From the NCBI GenBank assembly GCA_958349535.1, contig CATWDJ010000010.1, positions 1-64,000 of the forward strand: 64,000 nucleotides of DNA, read 5' to 3'. Shown here piece after piece: positions 51,524-59,724 of this stretch. The notes beneath the pieces are model-generated. The model made no database searches and was not told where the DNA came from. It worked only from the letters and a program-made list of their open reading frames with translations. Source of the stretch: Maccoyibacter sp900556645. Lineage in GTDB: Bacteria > Bacillota > Clostridia > Lachnospirales > Lachnospiraceae. A program made the position numbers and the translations under genes. Within the stretch, counting starts at the first letter, position 1, and each line of letters starts with the position of its first letter.

Positions 51524-52039
51524 ATGACGAGATTATTCGATCTGGATTTTCAGTTATTACATGATACAGTACTTTTAGCAATCGCTGTATTCTTCCTGTT
51601 TATGATGCTGTCCTATCTGTTGTTTAACCCGGTCCGCAAAATGTTAGAAGACCGTAAGTTAAAGATTAAGACAGATTTAGATACTGCAAAGACGGATAAG
51701 GAAGAGGCTGCGGTATTAAAGTCAGAATATGATGAAAAGCTGAAAAACATAGAGAAAGAAGCAGAGCAGATTTTAAGTGAAGCCCGTCAGAAGGCGTTGA
51801 AAAACGAAGCACGGATTGTGGAAGAAGCCAAAGAAGAGGCTGCCAGAATCATCAAACGTGCCAATGAAGAGGCAGAGCTTGAGAAGAAGCGTGCAATGGA
51901 TGAAATGAAGCAGGAGATTATCACGATTGCCTCAATGATGGCGGGAAAAGTCGTGTCAGCTTCTATTGATACAACGATTCAGGATACCTTAGTGGAAGAG
52001 ACATTGAGAGAGATGGGTGATTCAACATGGCAAAATTAG
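51524..52039 (+). CDS. atpF: ATP synthase F0 subunit b
   Basis: A 171-residue stator stalk. One N-terminal membrane helix (about 13-33) is followed by a long charged coiled coil (LKIKTDLDTAKTDKEEAAVLKSEY...), typical of subunit b. GGAGGCAT lies upstream. It overlaps atpH by 13 bases. Confidence 0.94.
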   Translation: MTRLFDLDFQLLHDTVLLAIAVFFLFMMLSYLLFNPVRKMLEDRKLKIKTDLDTAKTDKEEAAVLKSEYDEKLKNIEKEAEQILSEARQKALKNEARIVEEAKEEAARIIKRANEEAELEKKRAMDEMKQEIITIASMMAGKVVSASIDTTIQDTLVEETLREMGDSTWQN

Positions 52040-52584
52040 TATCCAAGACATATGGGGATGCTTTGTTTGAAACTGCCGTGGAGAGTAACCGATTAGATGA
52101 TTTTTCTGAGGAAGCAAAAGGAATTTTAACTGTCCTGAGAGAAAATCAGGAGTTATCCCGGCTGATGAATCATCCGCAGATTGTAAAAGAAGAAAAAATA
52201 CATCTCATAGAAAGCATTTTTCAGGGAAAGGTGCTGGATGAAATGGTAGGGTTGATGATTATGATGATTCAAAAAGACCATTTTGCAGAGATGGAAAGCG
52301 TATTCGTTTATTTTATAGATCAGGTAAAGGAATACAAAAATATCGGAACTGCTTATGTCACTTCTGCCATGGAGTTGTCCGAGGCACAGAAGAAGGACGT
52401 AGAAGCAAGACTTTTAGAAACCACAAAATATGTAGCATTTGAGATGCACTATGATGTGGACACCGCATTGATTGGCGGTATGGTAATTCGAATCGGAGAT
52501 AGAGTAGTGGACAGCAGTGTAAAGACCAAGCTCTATGAGCTGTCACGGGAGCTCTACAATATTCCGCTGGGAATTGCAGAATAA
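52027..52584 (+). CDS. atpH: ATP synthase F1 subunit delta
   Basis: A 185-residue peripheral stalk subunit. SKTYGDALFETAVE opens the helical bundle, RLMNHPQIVKEEKIHLIESIF follows, and the C-terminal LIGGMVIRIGDRVVDSSVKTKLYELSREL is the delta signature. It overlaps atpF by 13 bases. Confidence 0.95.
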   Translation: MAKLVSKTYGDALFETAVESNRLDDFSEEAKGILTVLRENQELSRLMNHPQIVKEEKIHLIESIFQGKVLDEMVGLMIMMIQKDHFAEMESVFVYFIDQVKEYKNIGTAYVTSAMELSEAQKKDVEARLLETTKYVAFEMHYDVDTALIGGMVIRIGDRVVDSSVKTKLYELSRELYNIPLGIAE

Positions 52585-52611
52585 TTTAGTGAAAGTAGGT
52601 GAAGAAGTTCC

Positions 52612-54117
52612 ATGAATTTAAGACCAGAGGAAATCAGTTCCGTCATAAAAGAGCAGATTAAACGCTATGCAGACAAACTGGAAGTGGCAGATGTAGGTAC
52701 AGTTATTCAGGTAGCGGATGGTATTGCTCGTATTCATGGCCTTGAGAACGCAATGCAGGGAGAGCTTTTAGAGTTCCCTGGCGAAGTATATGGAATGGTA
52801 TTAAACCTTGAAGAAGATAATGTTGGTGCCGTATTGCTCGGTGACCAGAAGAATATCAACGAAGGAGATACCGTAAAGACAACCGGCAGAGTGGTAGAGG
52901 TACCGGTAGGTGATGCCATGATTGGCCGTGTTGTAAATGCATTAGGTCAGCCGATTGATGGCAAGGGACCGATTGAAACCACAAAATATCGTCAGATTGA
53001 GAGAGTAGCATCCGGTGTTATCTCCAGAAAGTCCGTAGATACCCCGTTACAGACAGGTATCAAAGCCATTGATTCCATGGTGCCGATTGGAAGAGGACAG
53101 CGTGAGCTTATCATCGGTGACCGTCAGACAGGTAAAACAGCGATTGCCATTGATACCATCATCAATCAGAAGGGTCAGGGCGTAAAATGTATCTATGTTG
53201 CAATCGGACAGAAGGCATCTACCGTTGCATCCATTGTAAATACATTGGAAGAGTTCGGTGCTATGAGCTACACCACCGTGGTAGCATCCACAGCCAGTGA
53301 GCTGGCACCGTTACAGTATATTGCTCCATATGCAGGATGTGCTATCGGAGAAGAATGGATGGAGAACGGAGAGGACGTATTGGTTGTTTATGATGATTTA
53401 AGTAAGCATGCAACCGCATACCGTACACTTTCCTTACTTCTGAGAAGACCGCCAGGACGTGAGGCTTATCCGGGAGATGTATTCTACTTACATTCCAGAT
53501 TACTGGAGCGTGCGGCGAGATTAAATGACAGCTTAGGCGGAGGTTCTTTAACCGCATTGCCGATTATCGAGACACAGGCAGGTGACGTTTCTGCATATAT
53601 TCCGACCAACGTTATTTCCATTACAGATGGTCAGATTTATCTGGAGACAGAGATGTTCAACTCCGGTTTCCGTCCGGCAATCAATGCGGGTCTTTCCGTA
53701 TCCCGTGTAGGTGGTGCGGCACAGATTAAGGCGATTAAGAAGATTGCAGCACCAATCCGTGTGGAGCTGGCACAGTACCGCGAGCTGGCAGCATTCTCCC
53801 AGTTCGGTTCGGAGTTGGATGCAGATACCACAGAGAAGCTGGCACAGGGTGAAAGAATCCGTGAGATTTTGAAACAGCCGCAGTATCAGCCGCTTCCGGT
53901 AGAGTATCAGGTAGCGATTATCTATGCGGCAACCAAGAAATATCTTTTAGATATTCCGGTAGATAAGGTTTTGGATTTCCAGACAGCGTTATTTGAGCAG
54001 ATTGATACCAAATATCCGGAAATCATTACTTCTATCCGTGAGACAAAAGAGCTGCAGGAAGAAATAGAGCAGAAATTAATCAAAGCGATTGAAGAGTGTA
54101 AAGCAGATTTTAAATAA
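52612..54117 (+). CDS. atpA: ATP synthase F1 subunit alpha
   Basis: A 501-residue non-catalytic nucleotide-binding subunit. Walker A GDRQTGKTA is near residue 169. The N-terminal beta barrel (DGIARIHGLENAMQGELLEFP) and VVYDDLSKHATAYRTLSLLLRRPPGREAYPGDVFYLHSRLLERAA identify it as alpha. GTAGGTGAAG lies upstream. Confidence 0.98.
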   Translation: MNLRPEEISSVIKEQIKRYADKLEVADVGTVIQVADGIARIHGLENAMQGELLEFPGEVYGMVLNLEEDNVGAVLLGDQKNINEGDTVKTTGRVVEVPVGDAMIGRVVNALGQPIDGKGPIETTKYRQIERVASGVISRKSVDTPLQTGIKAIDSMVPIGRGQRELIIGDRQTGKTAIAIDTIINQKGQGVKCIYVAIGQKASTVASIVNTLEEFGAMSYTTVVASTASELAPLQYIAPYAGCAIGEEWMENGEDVLVVYDDLSKHATAYRTLSLLLRRPPGREAYPGDVFYLHSRLLERAARLNDSLGGGSLTALPIIETQAGDVSAYIPTNVISITDGQIYLETEMFNSGFRPAINAGLSVSRVGGAAQIKAIKKIAAPIRVELAQYRELAAFSQFGSELDADTTEKLAQGERIREILKQPQYQPLPVEYQVAIIYAATKKYLLDIPVDKVLDFQTALFEQIDTKYPEIITSIRETKELQEEIEQKLIKAIEECKADFK

Positions 54118-54135
54118 GAATGGCGGTGAATTCAT

Positions 54136-54990
54136 ATGGCCTCTATGAGGGACATAAAGAGAAGAAAAAGCAGCATACAGAGTACGCAGCAGATTACAAA
54201 AGCCATGAAGCTTGTGTCTACCGTCAAACTGCAAAAAGCAAAGAGCCGTGCAGAAGAAGCAAATCCATATTTCAACTATATGTATCAGACGGTTACGTCG
54301 GTGCTTGCAAAATCAGGAAATATGAACCATCCTTATTTGATGAAGAATGAATCCGAGAAAAAAGCCATAGTAGTAATTACCTCCAACAGAGGATTGGCAG
54401 GAGGATATAATTCCAATATTGTCAAACTGATTACTAACGGTGAGCTGAAAAAAGAGGATTTGGAGCTGTATACCATCGGTAATAAAGGCCGTGAAGCTTT
54501 AGAACGCAGGGGATATACCATCAAAGCATCTTATCCTGAGGTCATTGAGGCCCCGGATTATACCGATGCTATGGCAATCTGTAAGCAGGTGTTAGAGGAT
54601 TATCAGAATGGTGAAATCGGAGAAATCTATCTGGCTTATACACATTTTAAAAATACGGTGGTTCATGAGCCGAAGCTGATGAAGCTGCTTCCGGTGGAAT
54701 TTGAAGAATCGGAGGTAACCGAGAACAGTAATGTGCTGATGAACTACGAGCCGACAGAGGAAGAGGCGTTGGATATGATTATTCCAAAATATATCACAAG
54801 CCTGTTCTACGGAGCTTTGGTAGAAGCGGTAGCAAGTGAGAACGGTGCAAGGATGCAGGCAATGGATTCTGCAACAAGCAATGCAGAGGATATGATCAGC
54901 GACTTGACATTGAAATATAACAGAGCTCGTCAGGGCTCCATCACGCAGGAATTGACAGAGATTATTGCGGGAGCTGAGGCGATTTCCTAA
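54136..54990 (+). CDS. atpG: ATP synthase F1 subunit gamma
   Basis: A 284-residue central shaft. N-terminal MASMRDIKRRKSSIQSTQQITKAMKLVSTVKLQKA and C-terminal ASENGARMQAMDSATSNAEDMI-LTLKYNRARQGSITQELTEI are the paired coiled-coil helices. ITSNRGLAGGYN is conserved. It ends 77 bases before atpD. Confidence 0.97.
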   Translation: MASMRDIKRRKSSIQSTQQITKAMKLVSTVKLQKAKSRAEEANPYFNYMYQTVTSVLAKSGNMNHPYLMKNESEKKAIVVITSNRGLAGGYNSNIVKLITNGELKKEDLELYTIGNKGREALERRGYTIKASYPEVIEAPDYTDAMAICKQVLEDYQNGEIGEIYLAYTHFKNTVVHEPKLMKLLPVEFEESEVTENSNVLMNYEPTEEEALDMIIPKYITSLFYGALVEAVASENGARMQAMDSATSNAEDMISDLTLKYNRARQGSITQELTEIIAGAEAIS

Positions 54991-55015
54991 GGACAAGAGC
55001 TTTAGGAATACAGAG

Positions 55016-55038
55016 CCTTCACAGGTATGTTGTGAAGG
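55016..55038 (+). other. Stem-loop between atpG and atpD
   Basis: CCTTCAC-AGGTATGTT-GTGAAGG is a perfect 7-bp stem in the 77-base atpG-atpD gap, with no T tract. It may set mRNA processing or the translation ratio of the subunits. Confidence 0.6.
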
Positions 55039-55067
55039 ATGAATAAAAATAAAGGAGTGATAGGAAA

Positions 55068-56459
55068 ATGGCAGAAACAAATGTAGGAAAAATCACTCAG
55101 ATTATCGGTGCTGTATTGGATATCAAATTTACAGAAGGAAATCTTCCTGAAATAAATGACGCTATTGAGATTAAGACCAATGAGGGAAAAAGATTAGTAG
55201 TGGAAGTATCACAGCACTTGGGTGATGATACGGTACGGTGTATTGCCATGGGACCTACAGACGGTTTGGTACGTGGAATGGATGCCGTGGCAACCGGAGC
55301 AGCAATTTCCGTTCCGGTAGGTGAGGCAACCTTAGGACGTATGTTTAACGTATTAGGTGAACCAATCGATGAAATCGATGCACCGACAGATGTAGAGTAT
55401 ATGCCAATCCACAGAAAGGCACCAGCCTTTGAGGAACAGGCCACCTCTACGGAGATGTTGGAGACAGGAATTAAGGTCGTTGACCTGCTCTGCCCTTATC
55501 AGAAGGGTGGTAAAATCGGTTTGTTCGGTGGTGCCGGTGTAGGTAAAACCGTATTGATTCAGGAGTTAATCCATAACATTGCCACAGAGCATGGTGGATA
55601 TTCCGTATTTACCGGTGTAGGTGAGCGTACCCGTGAGGGAAACGACCTTTACTATGAAATGAAAGAATCCGGAGTTATTGACAAGACCTGTATGGTATTC
55701 GGTCAGATGAACGAACCGCCGGGAGCACGTATGCGTGTAGGTCTTACGGGATTGACAATGGCAGAGTATTTCCGTGACAAAGGCGGAAAAGACGTACTTT
55801 TATTCATTGATAATATTTTCCGTTTTACACAGGCGGGTTCTGAGGTATCCGCGTTATTAGGACGTATGCCATCTGCCGTTGGTTATCAGCCAACGTTGCA
55901 GACAGAGATGGGTGCTTTGCAGGAGCGTATCACATCCACCAAGAACGGTTCCATTACTTCCGTTCAGGCGGTTTATGTGCCAGCCGATGACTTGACAGAC
56001 CCGGCTCCGGCAACCACCTTTGCCCATTTGGATGCCACCACTGTATTAGAGCGTTCCATTGCAGAGCTTGGTATTTATCCGGCAGTAGACCCGCTGGGTT
56101 CTACCTCCAGAATTCTGGACCCGCGTATTGTAGGTGAGGAGCATTTCCAAGTAGCCCGCGGTGTACAGGAGATTTTGCAGAAATATAAGGAATTACAGGA
56201 TATTATCGCAATTTTGGGTATGGACGAATTATCCGAAGACGATAAGCTGGTAGTAAACCGTGCCAGAAAGGTACAGAGGTTCTTATCCCAGCCATTCTTC
56301 GTGGCAACCCAGTTTACCGGTCTGGAAGGTAAGTATGTTCCAATCGCAGAGACCATCCGAGGCTTCAAAGAGATTCTGGAAGGAAAGCATGATGACATTC
56401 CGGAAAGCTATTTCTTAAATGCAGGAAGTATTGATGAAGTACGAGCTCGCATGGAGTAA
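55068..56459 (+). CDS. atpD: ATP synthase F1 subunit beta
   Basis: A 463-residue catalytic subunit. Walker A GGAGVGKTVLIQEL is near residue 150. The catalytic Glu lies in GVGERTREGNDLYYEM, and Walker B is DVLLFIDNIFRFTQAGSEVSALLGRMPSAVGYQPTL. AAAGGAG precedes the ATG, and atpC follows after 11 bases. Confidence 0.98.
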   Translation: MAETNVGKITQIIGAVLDIKFTEGNLPEINDAIEIKTNEGKRLVVEVSQHLGDDTVRCIAMGPTDGLVRGMDAVATGAAISVPVGEATLGRMFNVLGEPIDEIDAPTDVEYMPIHRKAPAFEEQATSTEMLETGIKVVDLLCPYQKGGKIGLFGGAGVGKTVLIQELIHNIATEHGGYSVFTGVGERTREGNDLYYEMKESGVIDKTCMVFGQMNEPPGARMRVGLTGLTMAEYFRDKGGKDVLLFIDNIFRFTQAGSEVSALLGRMPSAVGYQPTLQTEMGALQERITSTKNGSITSVQAVYVPADDLTDPAPATTFAHLDATTVLERSIAELGIYPAVDPLGSTSRILDPRIVGEEHFQVARGVQEILQKYKELQDIIAILGMDELSEDDKLVVNRARKVQRFLSQPFFVATQFTGLEGKYVPIAETIRGFKEILEGKHDDIPESYFLNAGSIDEVRARME

Positions 56460-56470
56460 GGGGTGAACCT

Positions 56471-56875
56471 ATGGCAGATGATAGAATTTTTTCCGTAGAG
56501 ATCATTACGCCGGACCGTGTTTTTTACAAAGGCGAGGCGACCATGATTGAGTTTACAACCGCCAACGGGGATATTGGTGTATACAAAAACCATATTCCGC
56601 TGACTACCGTACTGGCACCGGGAATCGTAACCATTACGGAGCCGGAGGGCAAGAAAGAAGCGGCAGTACACTCCGGTTTTGCGGAAATCCTTCCGGATAA
56701 GGTAACGCTTTTGGCGGAAATTGCCGAGTGGCCGGAGGAGATTGATGTAGAGCGAGCAAAGGCTGCAAAGCAGCGTGCAGAGGAGCGTATGCAATTTCAC
56801 AGAGATGAGATTGATTTGAAGAGAGCGGAATTTGCACTTCGGAAATCTTTAGTACGAATTGAGATTAAAGAATAA
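56471..56875 (+). CDS. atpC: ATP synthase F1 subunit epsilon
   Basis: A 134-residue subunit with an N-terminal beta sandwich (FSVEIITPDRVFYKGEATMIEFTTANGDIGVYKNHIPLTTVLAPG) and a C-terminal helical pair (ERAKAAKQRAEERM). It ends the operon. Confidence 0.96.
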   Translation: MADDRIFSVEIITPDRVFYKGEATMIEFTTANGDIGVYKNHIPLTTVLAPGIVTITEPEGKKEAAVHSGFAEILPDKVTLLAEIAEWPEEIDVERAKAAKQRAEERMQFHRDEIDLKRAEFALRKSLVRIEIKE

Positions 56876-56880
56876 TTAAA

Positions 56881-56910
56881 AAGAACCCGTAGCGTAGGCT
56901 TCGGGTTCTT
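56881..56910 (+). terminator. Hairpin after atpC
   Basis: AAGAACCCG pairs with CGGGTTCTT across 12 bases. The T tract on the plus strand is weak, while the preceding A run would give a T tract on the minus strand. Confidence 0.45.
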
Positions 56911-56945
56911 GTAATATAAAAAATAATGATGTGGAGGGAGAGGTT

Positions 56946-57863
56946 TTGAAAGAAATAACATTAGGTGAAATGCTTGAGAGCGTGCGGAAAGATAAAAATA
57001 TTTCTAAAGTACAATTATGTGAAGGCGTATGTACAATTACAGCTTTAACAAGATATGAACAAGATATAAGAGTACCAGATAAATTTGTTATAGATTGTTT
57101 GTTGGAGAGGTTAGGGAAGAATTCTAATAGAATAGAATTTATAGATACAGATGAAGAATTTAAGATGAGTATGTATCGCAATCAGATAGAGAAAATGTTT
57201 TTTAACCGAGAGTTTTCGGAGATAGAAGAGATATTAAAGATATATGAAAGAGAATTAAATCATTCACGGCATCTCCATAGACAGTACATATGTTTAAAAA
57301 GAGGTCAATTAACTGCTGTCAATGGAGAATATGAATATGCACTTGAATTATTTTATCGAGCATTGTCTTATACGGAACGATTAGTAATTATAGAACATGG
57401 AATAGAGAAAAAAGTGTTGTCGAATATTGAAATAGAAATCTTGTATAGCCTTGCTGAAATATATACTAAGATAAATGAAAAAGAGAAAGGCTTTTTTCTG
57501 GTTTCAGAATTGAAAAAATATCTAGAAAATTTAGAAAAAAACGATGGAAAAAAAATAAAGTATTTTCCAAAAGTATTATTACAATTAGCCCGGATGGAGA
57601 AGGAAAATCTTAATTTTGGATTAGCATCTGCTTATTTGAAAAAGGCAGAAGAACTATTAGTGAAAGAGTATCAAATATGTGACTTACAAAAAGTGTTGCA
57701 ATTACAGGTAGAAATAGCAGAAGAATTAGGAGTATCCAATAGAGAAATAGAAAAGAAAGATAGAATATTGGCTCTAAAACTAATAGATATGACGGTAAAA
57801 GGCAGTATGATAACAAAGGAAGGGATAGAGTTATGGGAGAACACAGCAAATCTTCAATTATAA
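56946..57863 (+). CDS. HTH-TPR regulator 1 (RRNPP/Rgg-like)
   Basis: A 305-residue protein. Residues 1-58 are an XRE helix-turn-helix (LGEMLESVRKDKNISKVQLCEGVCTITALTRYEQ). The rest is a helical solenoid that looks like tetratricopeptide repeats (around NGEYEYALELFYRALSYTERL and YSLAEIYTKINEKEKGF). This architecture is that of peptide-sensing regulators such as PlcR and Rgg. I chose TTG at 56946, 8 bases after GGAGG; GTG at 56931 is also possible. It overlaps the next regulator by 31 bases. The composition is much more AT-rich than the atp genes. Its ligand is unknown. Confidence 0.75.
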   Translation: MKEITLGEMLESVRKDKNISKVQLCEGVCTITALTRYEQDIRVPDKFVIDCLLERLGKNSNRIEFIDTDEEFKMSMYRNQIEKMFFNREFSEIEEILKIYERELNHSRHLHRQYICLKRGQLTAVNGEYEYALELFYRALSYTERLVIIEHGIEKKVLSNIEIEILYSLAEIYTKINEKEKGFFLVSELKKYLENLEKNDGKKIKYFPKVLLQLARMEKENLNFGLASAYLKKAEELLVKEYQICDLQKVLQLQVEIAEELGVSNREIEKKDRILALKLIDMTVKGSMITKEGIELWENTANLQL

Positions 57864-58798
57864 AATATACAAGAAAATATTTGAATATGACGCAAGAGGA
57901 ATTGGCAGAAAATATCTGTGATCCGGTTACGCTAGCAAGATATGAGAGTGGAAAATTAAATCCATCTGATGAAAAATTTTGTTTATTGATGCAAAAAATG
58001 GGAATGTCCGGGGAAAAATATGCAATTCCTGTTCAAAATGCAAAAACAGACCATGAAACACAAATGAAAAATATTTTGTATGCATTAGAAAGAGAAGATT
58101 TTAGGGAAGTAAAAAAAAATATAAGTTTATTAAAAAAAGATCAAACGTTTTCTATGGAGTGTGTGGAAAACAAACAATATATTGGACGAATAGAATTAAT
58201 GTTGGATTATGAAATCGGAAAAATTGCAGATATTGAATATATTAGAAGTTTAGAAACTATATTAAAATTAACTTTTAAAGATTATGATGAAAATTATTTT
58301 CCAATACATAGGGTGTTTACTGAGAATGAAGTATTGATTATAAGCAATATAGCTAGACAGTATGCACATATGGGAAAAACAGAGTTAGCGATTCGTTTAT
58401 ATTATAATCTGGAAGATTATTTTCAAACAAATATCGTAATTAATGATTATAAACCCAGATATATAGAATTACTTAGTTTATCAAATTTATTAGGACTTTC
58501 GGAAAGATATGATGAAAGCATTGAAATATGTAAACGAGGAATTCAATGGCTTTTGAAATATGATAAAAGTAATTATTTATATAATTTTTATTACAATATA
58601 GGTTGGATTATAAATAAAAAAGTTGAATGTGGAATGGAAAAGCCGGAAGCAATGAAACAGGCAAAGTGTTATATATGGTTAGCATATCAATTGTGTCAAA
58701 TATATCCTGAAAACAAAGAAAATGCTAACCATATTTTGAAGTTCTATAAAGAAATTTCTAATTCAATTAACGAGGAAGCCCCAAGTCACAACAGATAG
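57833..58798 (+). CDS. HTH-TPR regulator 2 (RRNPP/Rgg-like)
   Basis: A 321-residue protein of the same architecture. Residues 8-60 form the helix-turn-helix (IIKYTRKYLNMTQEELAENICDPVTLARYESGKLNPSDEKF), followed by helical repeats, including GKTELAIRLYYNLEDYF and LGLSERYDESIEICKRGIQ. The ATG overlaps gene 1 by 31 bases, so the two are cotranscribed. Its 3' end overlaps, on the other strand, a gene for a small secreted peptide. RRNPP regulators commonly sit next to their peptide gene, so this is the likelier receptor. Confidence 0.78.
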   Translation: MGEHSKSSIIKYTRKYLNMTQEELAENICDPVTLARYESGKLNPSDEKFCLLMQKMGMSGEKYAIPVQNAKTDHETQMKNILYALEREDFREVKKNISLLKKDQTFSMECVENKQYIGRIELMLDYEIGKIADIEYIRSLETILKLTFKDYDENYFPIHRVFTENEVLIISNIARQYAHMGKTELAIRLYYNLEDYFQTNIVINDYKPRYIELLSLSNLLGLSERYDESIEICKRGIQWLLKYDKSNYLYNFYYNIGWIINKKVECGMEKPEAMKQAKCYIWLAYQLCQIYPENKENANHILKFYKEISNSINEEAPSHNR

Positions 58799-58907
58799 AA
58801 TAAGGATGATGAAGAAAATCCAAAGGTTTAGATATAATGGCTTCAAGTTGAAGAGTTGCAGATAAAAAAGTTATACATAAAATTATAGACATAAAAAATT
58901 TTTTCAT
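58767..58907 (-). CDS. Small secreted peptide, candidate pheromone precursor
   Basis: A 46-residue peptide on the minus strand. It starts MKKFFMSIILCITFLSA, a clear signal sequence (basic start, then a hydrophobic core). The polar tail ends in PYSICCDLGLPR. AAGGAG lies about 10 bases before the ATG. It overlaps the 3' end of HTH-TPR regulator 2 by 32 bases. Size, export signal and position next to the regulator match Phr/PapR-like propeptides, whose C-terminal 5-10 residues are the mature signal. A TATAAAAT -10 lies upstream with an inverted repeat next to it. The gene and its role are inferred. Confidence 0.65.
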   Translation of the reverse strand: MKKFFMSIILCITFLSATLQLEAIISKPLDFLHHPYSICCDLGLPR

Positions 58908-58947
58908 AATAATAAATCTCCTTCATTTGTAAATGTAACGATATTAT

Positions 58948-59040
58948 TTTATAGGAAAAGAATTTAAATAAACATAACGTAATTGTTAAAAATTAATTAA
59001 CCAAATACGTTATGTTTATTAAAAAATGGAAATGTAAAAT
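58948..59040. promoter_or_regulatory. Divergent promoter pair with a perfect 15-bp inverted box
   Basis: AATAAACATAACGTA (58967-58981) and TACGTTATGTTTATT (59006-59020) are perfect inverted copies separated by 24 bases. On each strand the box is followed by a -10-like element: TATAAA at 58953-58948 (minus strand, 13 bases beyond the box, toward the peptide gene) and TAAAAT at 59035-59040 (plus strand, 14 bases beyond). The symmetry suggests one regulator acting on both promoters. The HTH-TPR proteins are the natural candidates. Confidence 0.65.
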
Positions 59041-59074
59041 AAATATATATCAATTATCATATTTGGTAAGAAAA

Positions 59075-59117
59075 CGCATATTATGGAAACAATATTTTTT
59101 ACCATAGAAAATATGCG
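59075..59117. repeat. Inverted repeat downstream of the plus-strand box promoter
   Basis: CGCATATT and AATATGCG flank an inner TATGG...CCATA pair. No T tract follows. It could be an operator or a structured leader. Confidence 0.4.
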
Positions 59118-59310
59118 GATATCAACCTGTATTGTTCATTTAGGAGGAATAATATAAAGGAAAATTTTATCTGCTTAATTTATAGGAAATTTCTCAAATA
59201 ACTCAAAATAATGCATAATGAGCGAGAAATAAAAGATGACATAATAAAAGAGCGAAAATAGTGATTTCGTCATGATGTTGTAGTAGGATTTTTGCTTTGG
59301 TTTAAGGTGG

Positions 59311-59408
59311 CTGCACTATTTGACTACAAACAAATATTATGAGTATGGAATTATCTATATTTCATGACCCATAACCTTTTGATATTGTTCAAATAGTGCA
59401 GTCTTTTT
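59311..59408 (+). terminator. Long stem with 65-base loop and T tract
   Basis: CTGCACTATTTGA (59311-59323) and TCAAATAGTGCAG (59389-59401) are perfect 13-bp inverted copies, followed by TCTTTTTA. It would end a plus-strand transcript from the box promoter, or form part of a structured RNA. Confidence 0.6.
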
Positions 59409-59633
59409 ATGGAAAATTTCTAAAATCAACATAGGAGTGCCATAAGAAGAGTATAAAAGGTGAGCACATCCAAAGGGAAACAGACTGGAATGTCACCAAT
59501 TCTGAATGAAACATAAAACTCTTGTTTTTTGATGAGGCATATTTCCAAAGGAAGTTTTATTGTCTTGATACAGAGGTGTAGTGGATAGGTTGTAGAATAT
59601 CCAAAATAGAATTTTACAATAAAAGGAAAAGAA

Positions 59634-59686
59634 CCCTCACCTCTCACGAGTGAGGGAGGGGATTAAGAGTGTCGAAGACACTTTTT
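59634..59686 (+). terminator. Hairpin pair in the MFS leader
   Basis: CCCTCAC (59634-59640) pairs with GTGAGGG (59650-59656), while an alternative CTCAC-GA-GTGAG stem (59643-59654) competes with it. AGTGTC-GAA-GACACT followed by four T (59668-59686) is an intrinsic terminator placed 38 bases before the MFS start. The layout resembles an attenuator. Confidence 0.6.
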
Positions 59687-59724
59687 GCAAGCATATGATG
59701 TTATATAAAGGTGGAATATATTAT

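Larger units (their letters stand above)
59041..59724. other. AT-rich intergenic region with several hairpins, no supported gene
   Basis: About 680 bases between the divergent promoter and the MFS gene. It holds an inverted repeat at 59075-59117, a terminator-like hairpin at 59311-59408, and competing hairpins at 59634-59686. An AGGAGG at about 59142 has no start codon at a suitable distance. Short frames such as one at 59083 (24 codons) lack ribosome sites. It could be a leader RNA, a decayed gene or a small-RNA locus. Confidence 0.45.

Noticed and set aside
59083..59157. 24-codon frame starting METIFFTIEN on the plus strand downstream of the box promoter
   Set aside because: No convincing ribosome site. 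The frame lies over an inverted repeat that explains part of the sequence.
59426..59647. 73-codon minus-strand frame before the MFS gene
   Set aside because: No ribosome site, and the sequence has the composition of random AT-rich DNA. It covers hairpins that look like leader structure.
59650..59724. Longer GTG start for the MFS transporter
   Set aside because: It would run through the terminator hairpin at 59668-59686 and has no clear ribosome site. ATG 59725 is better supported.
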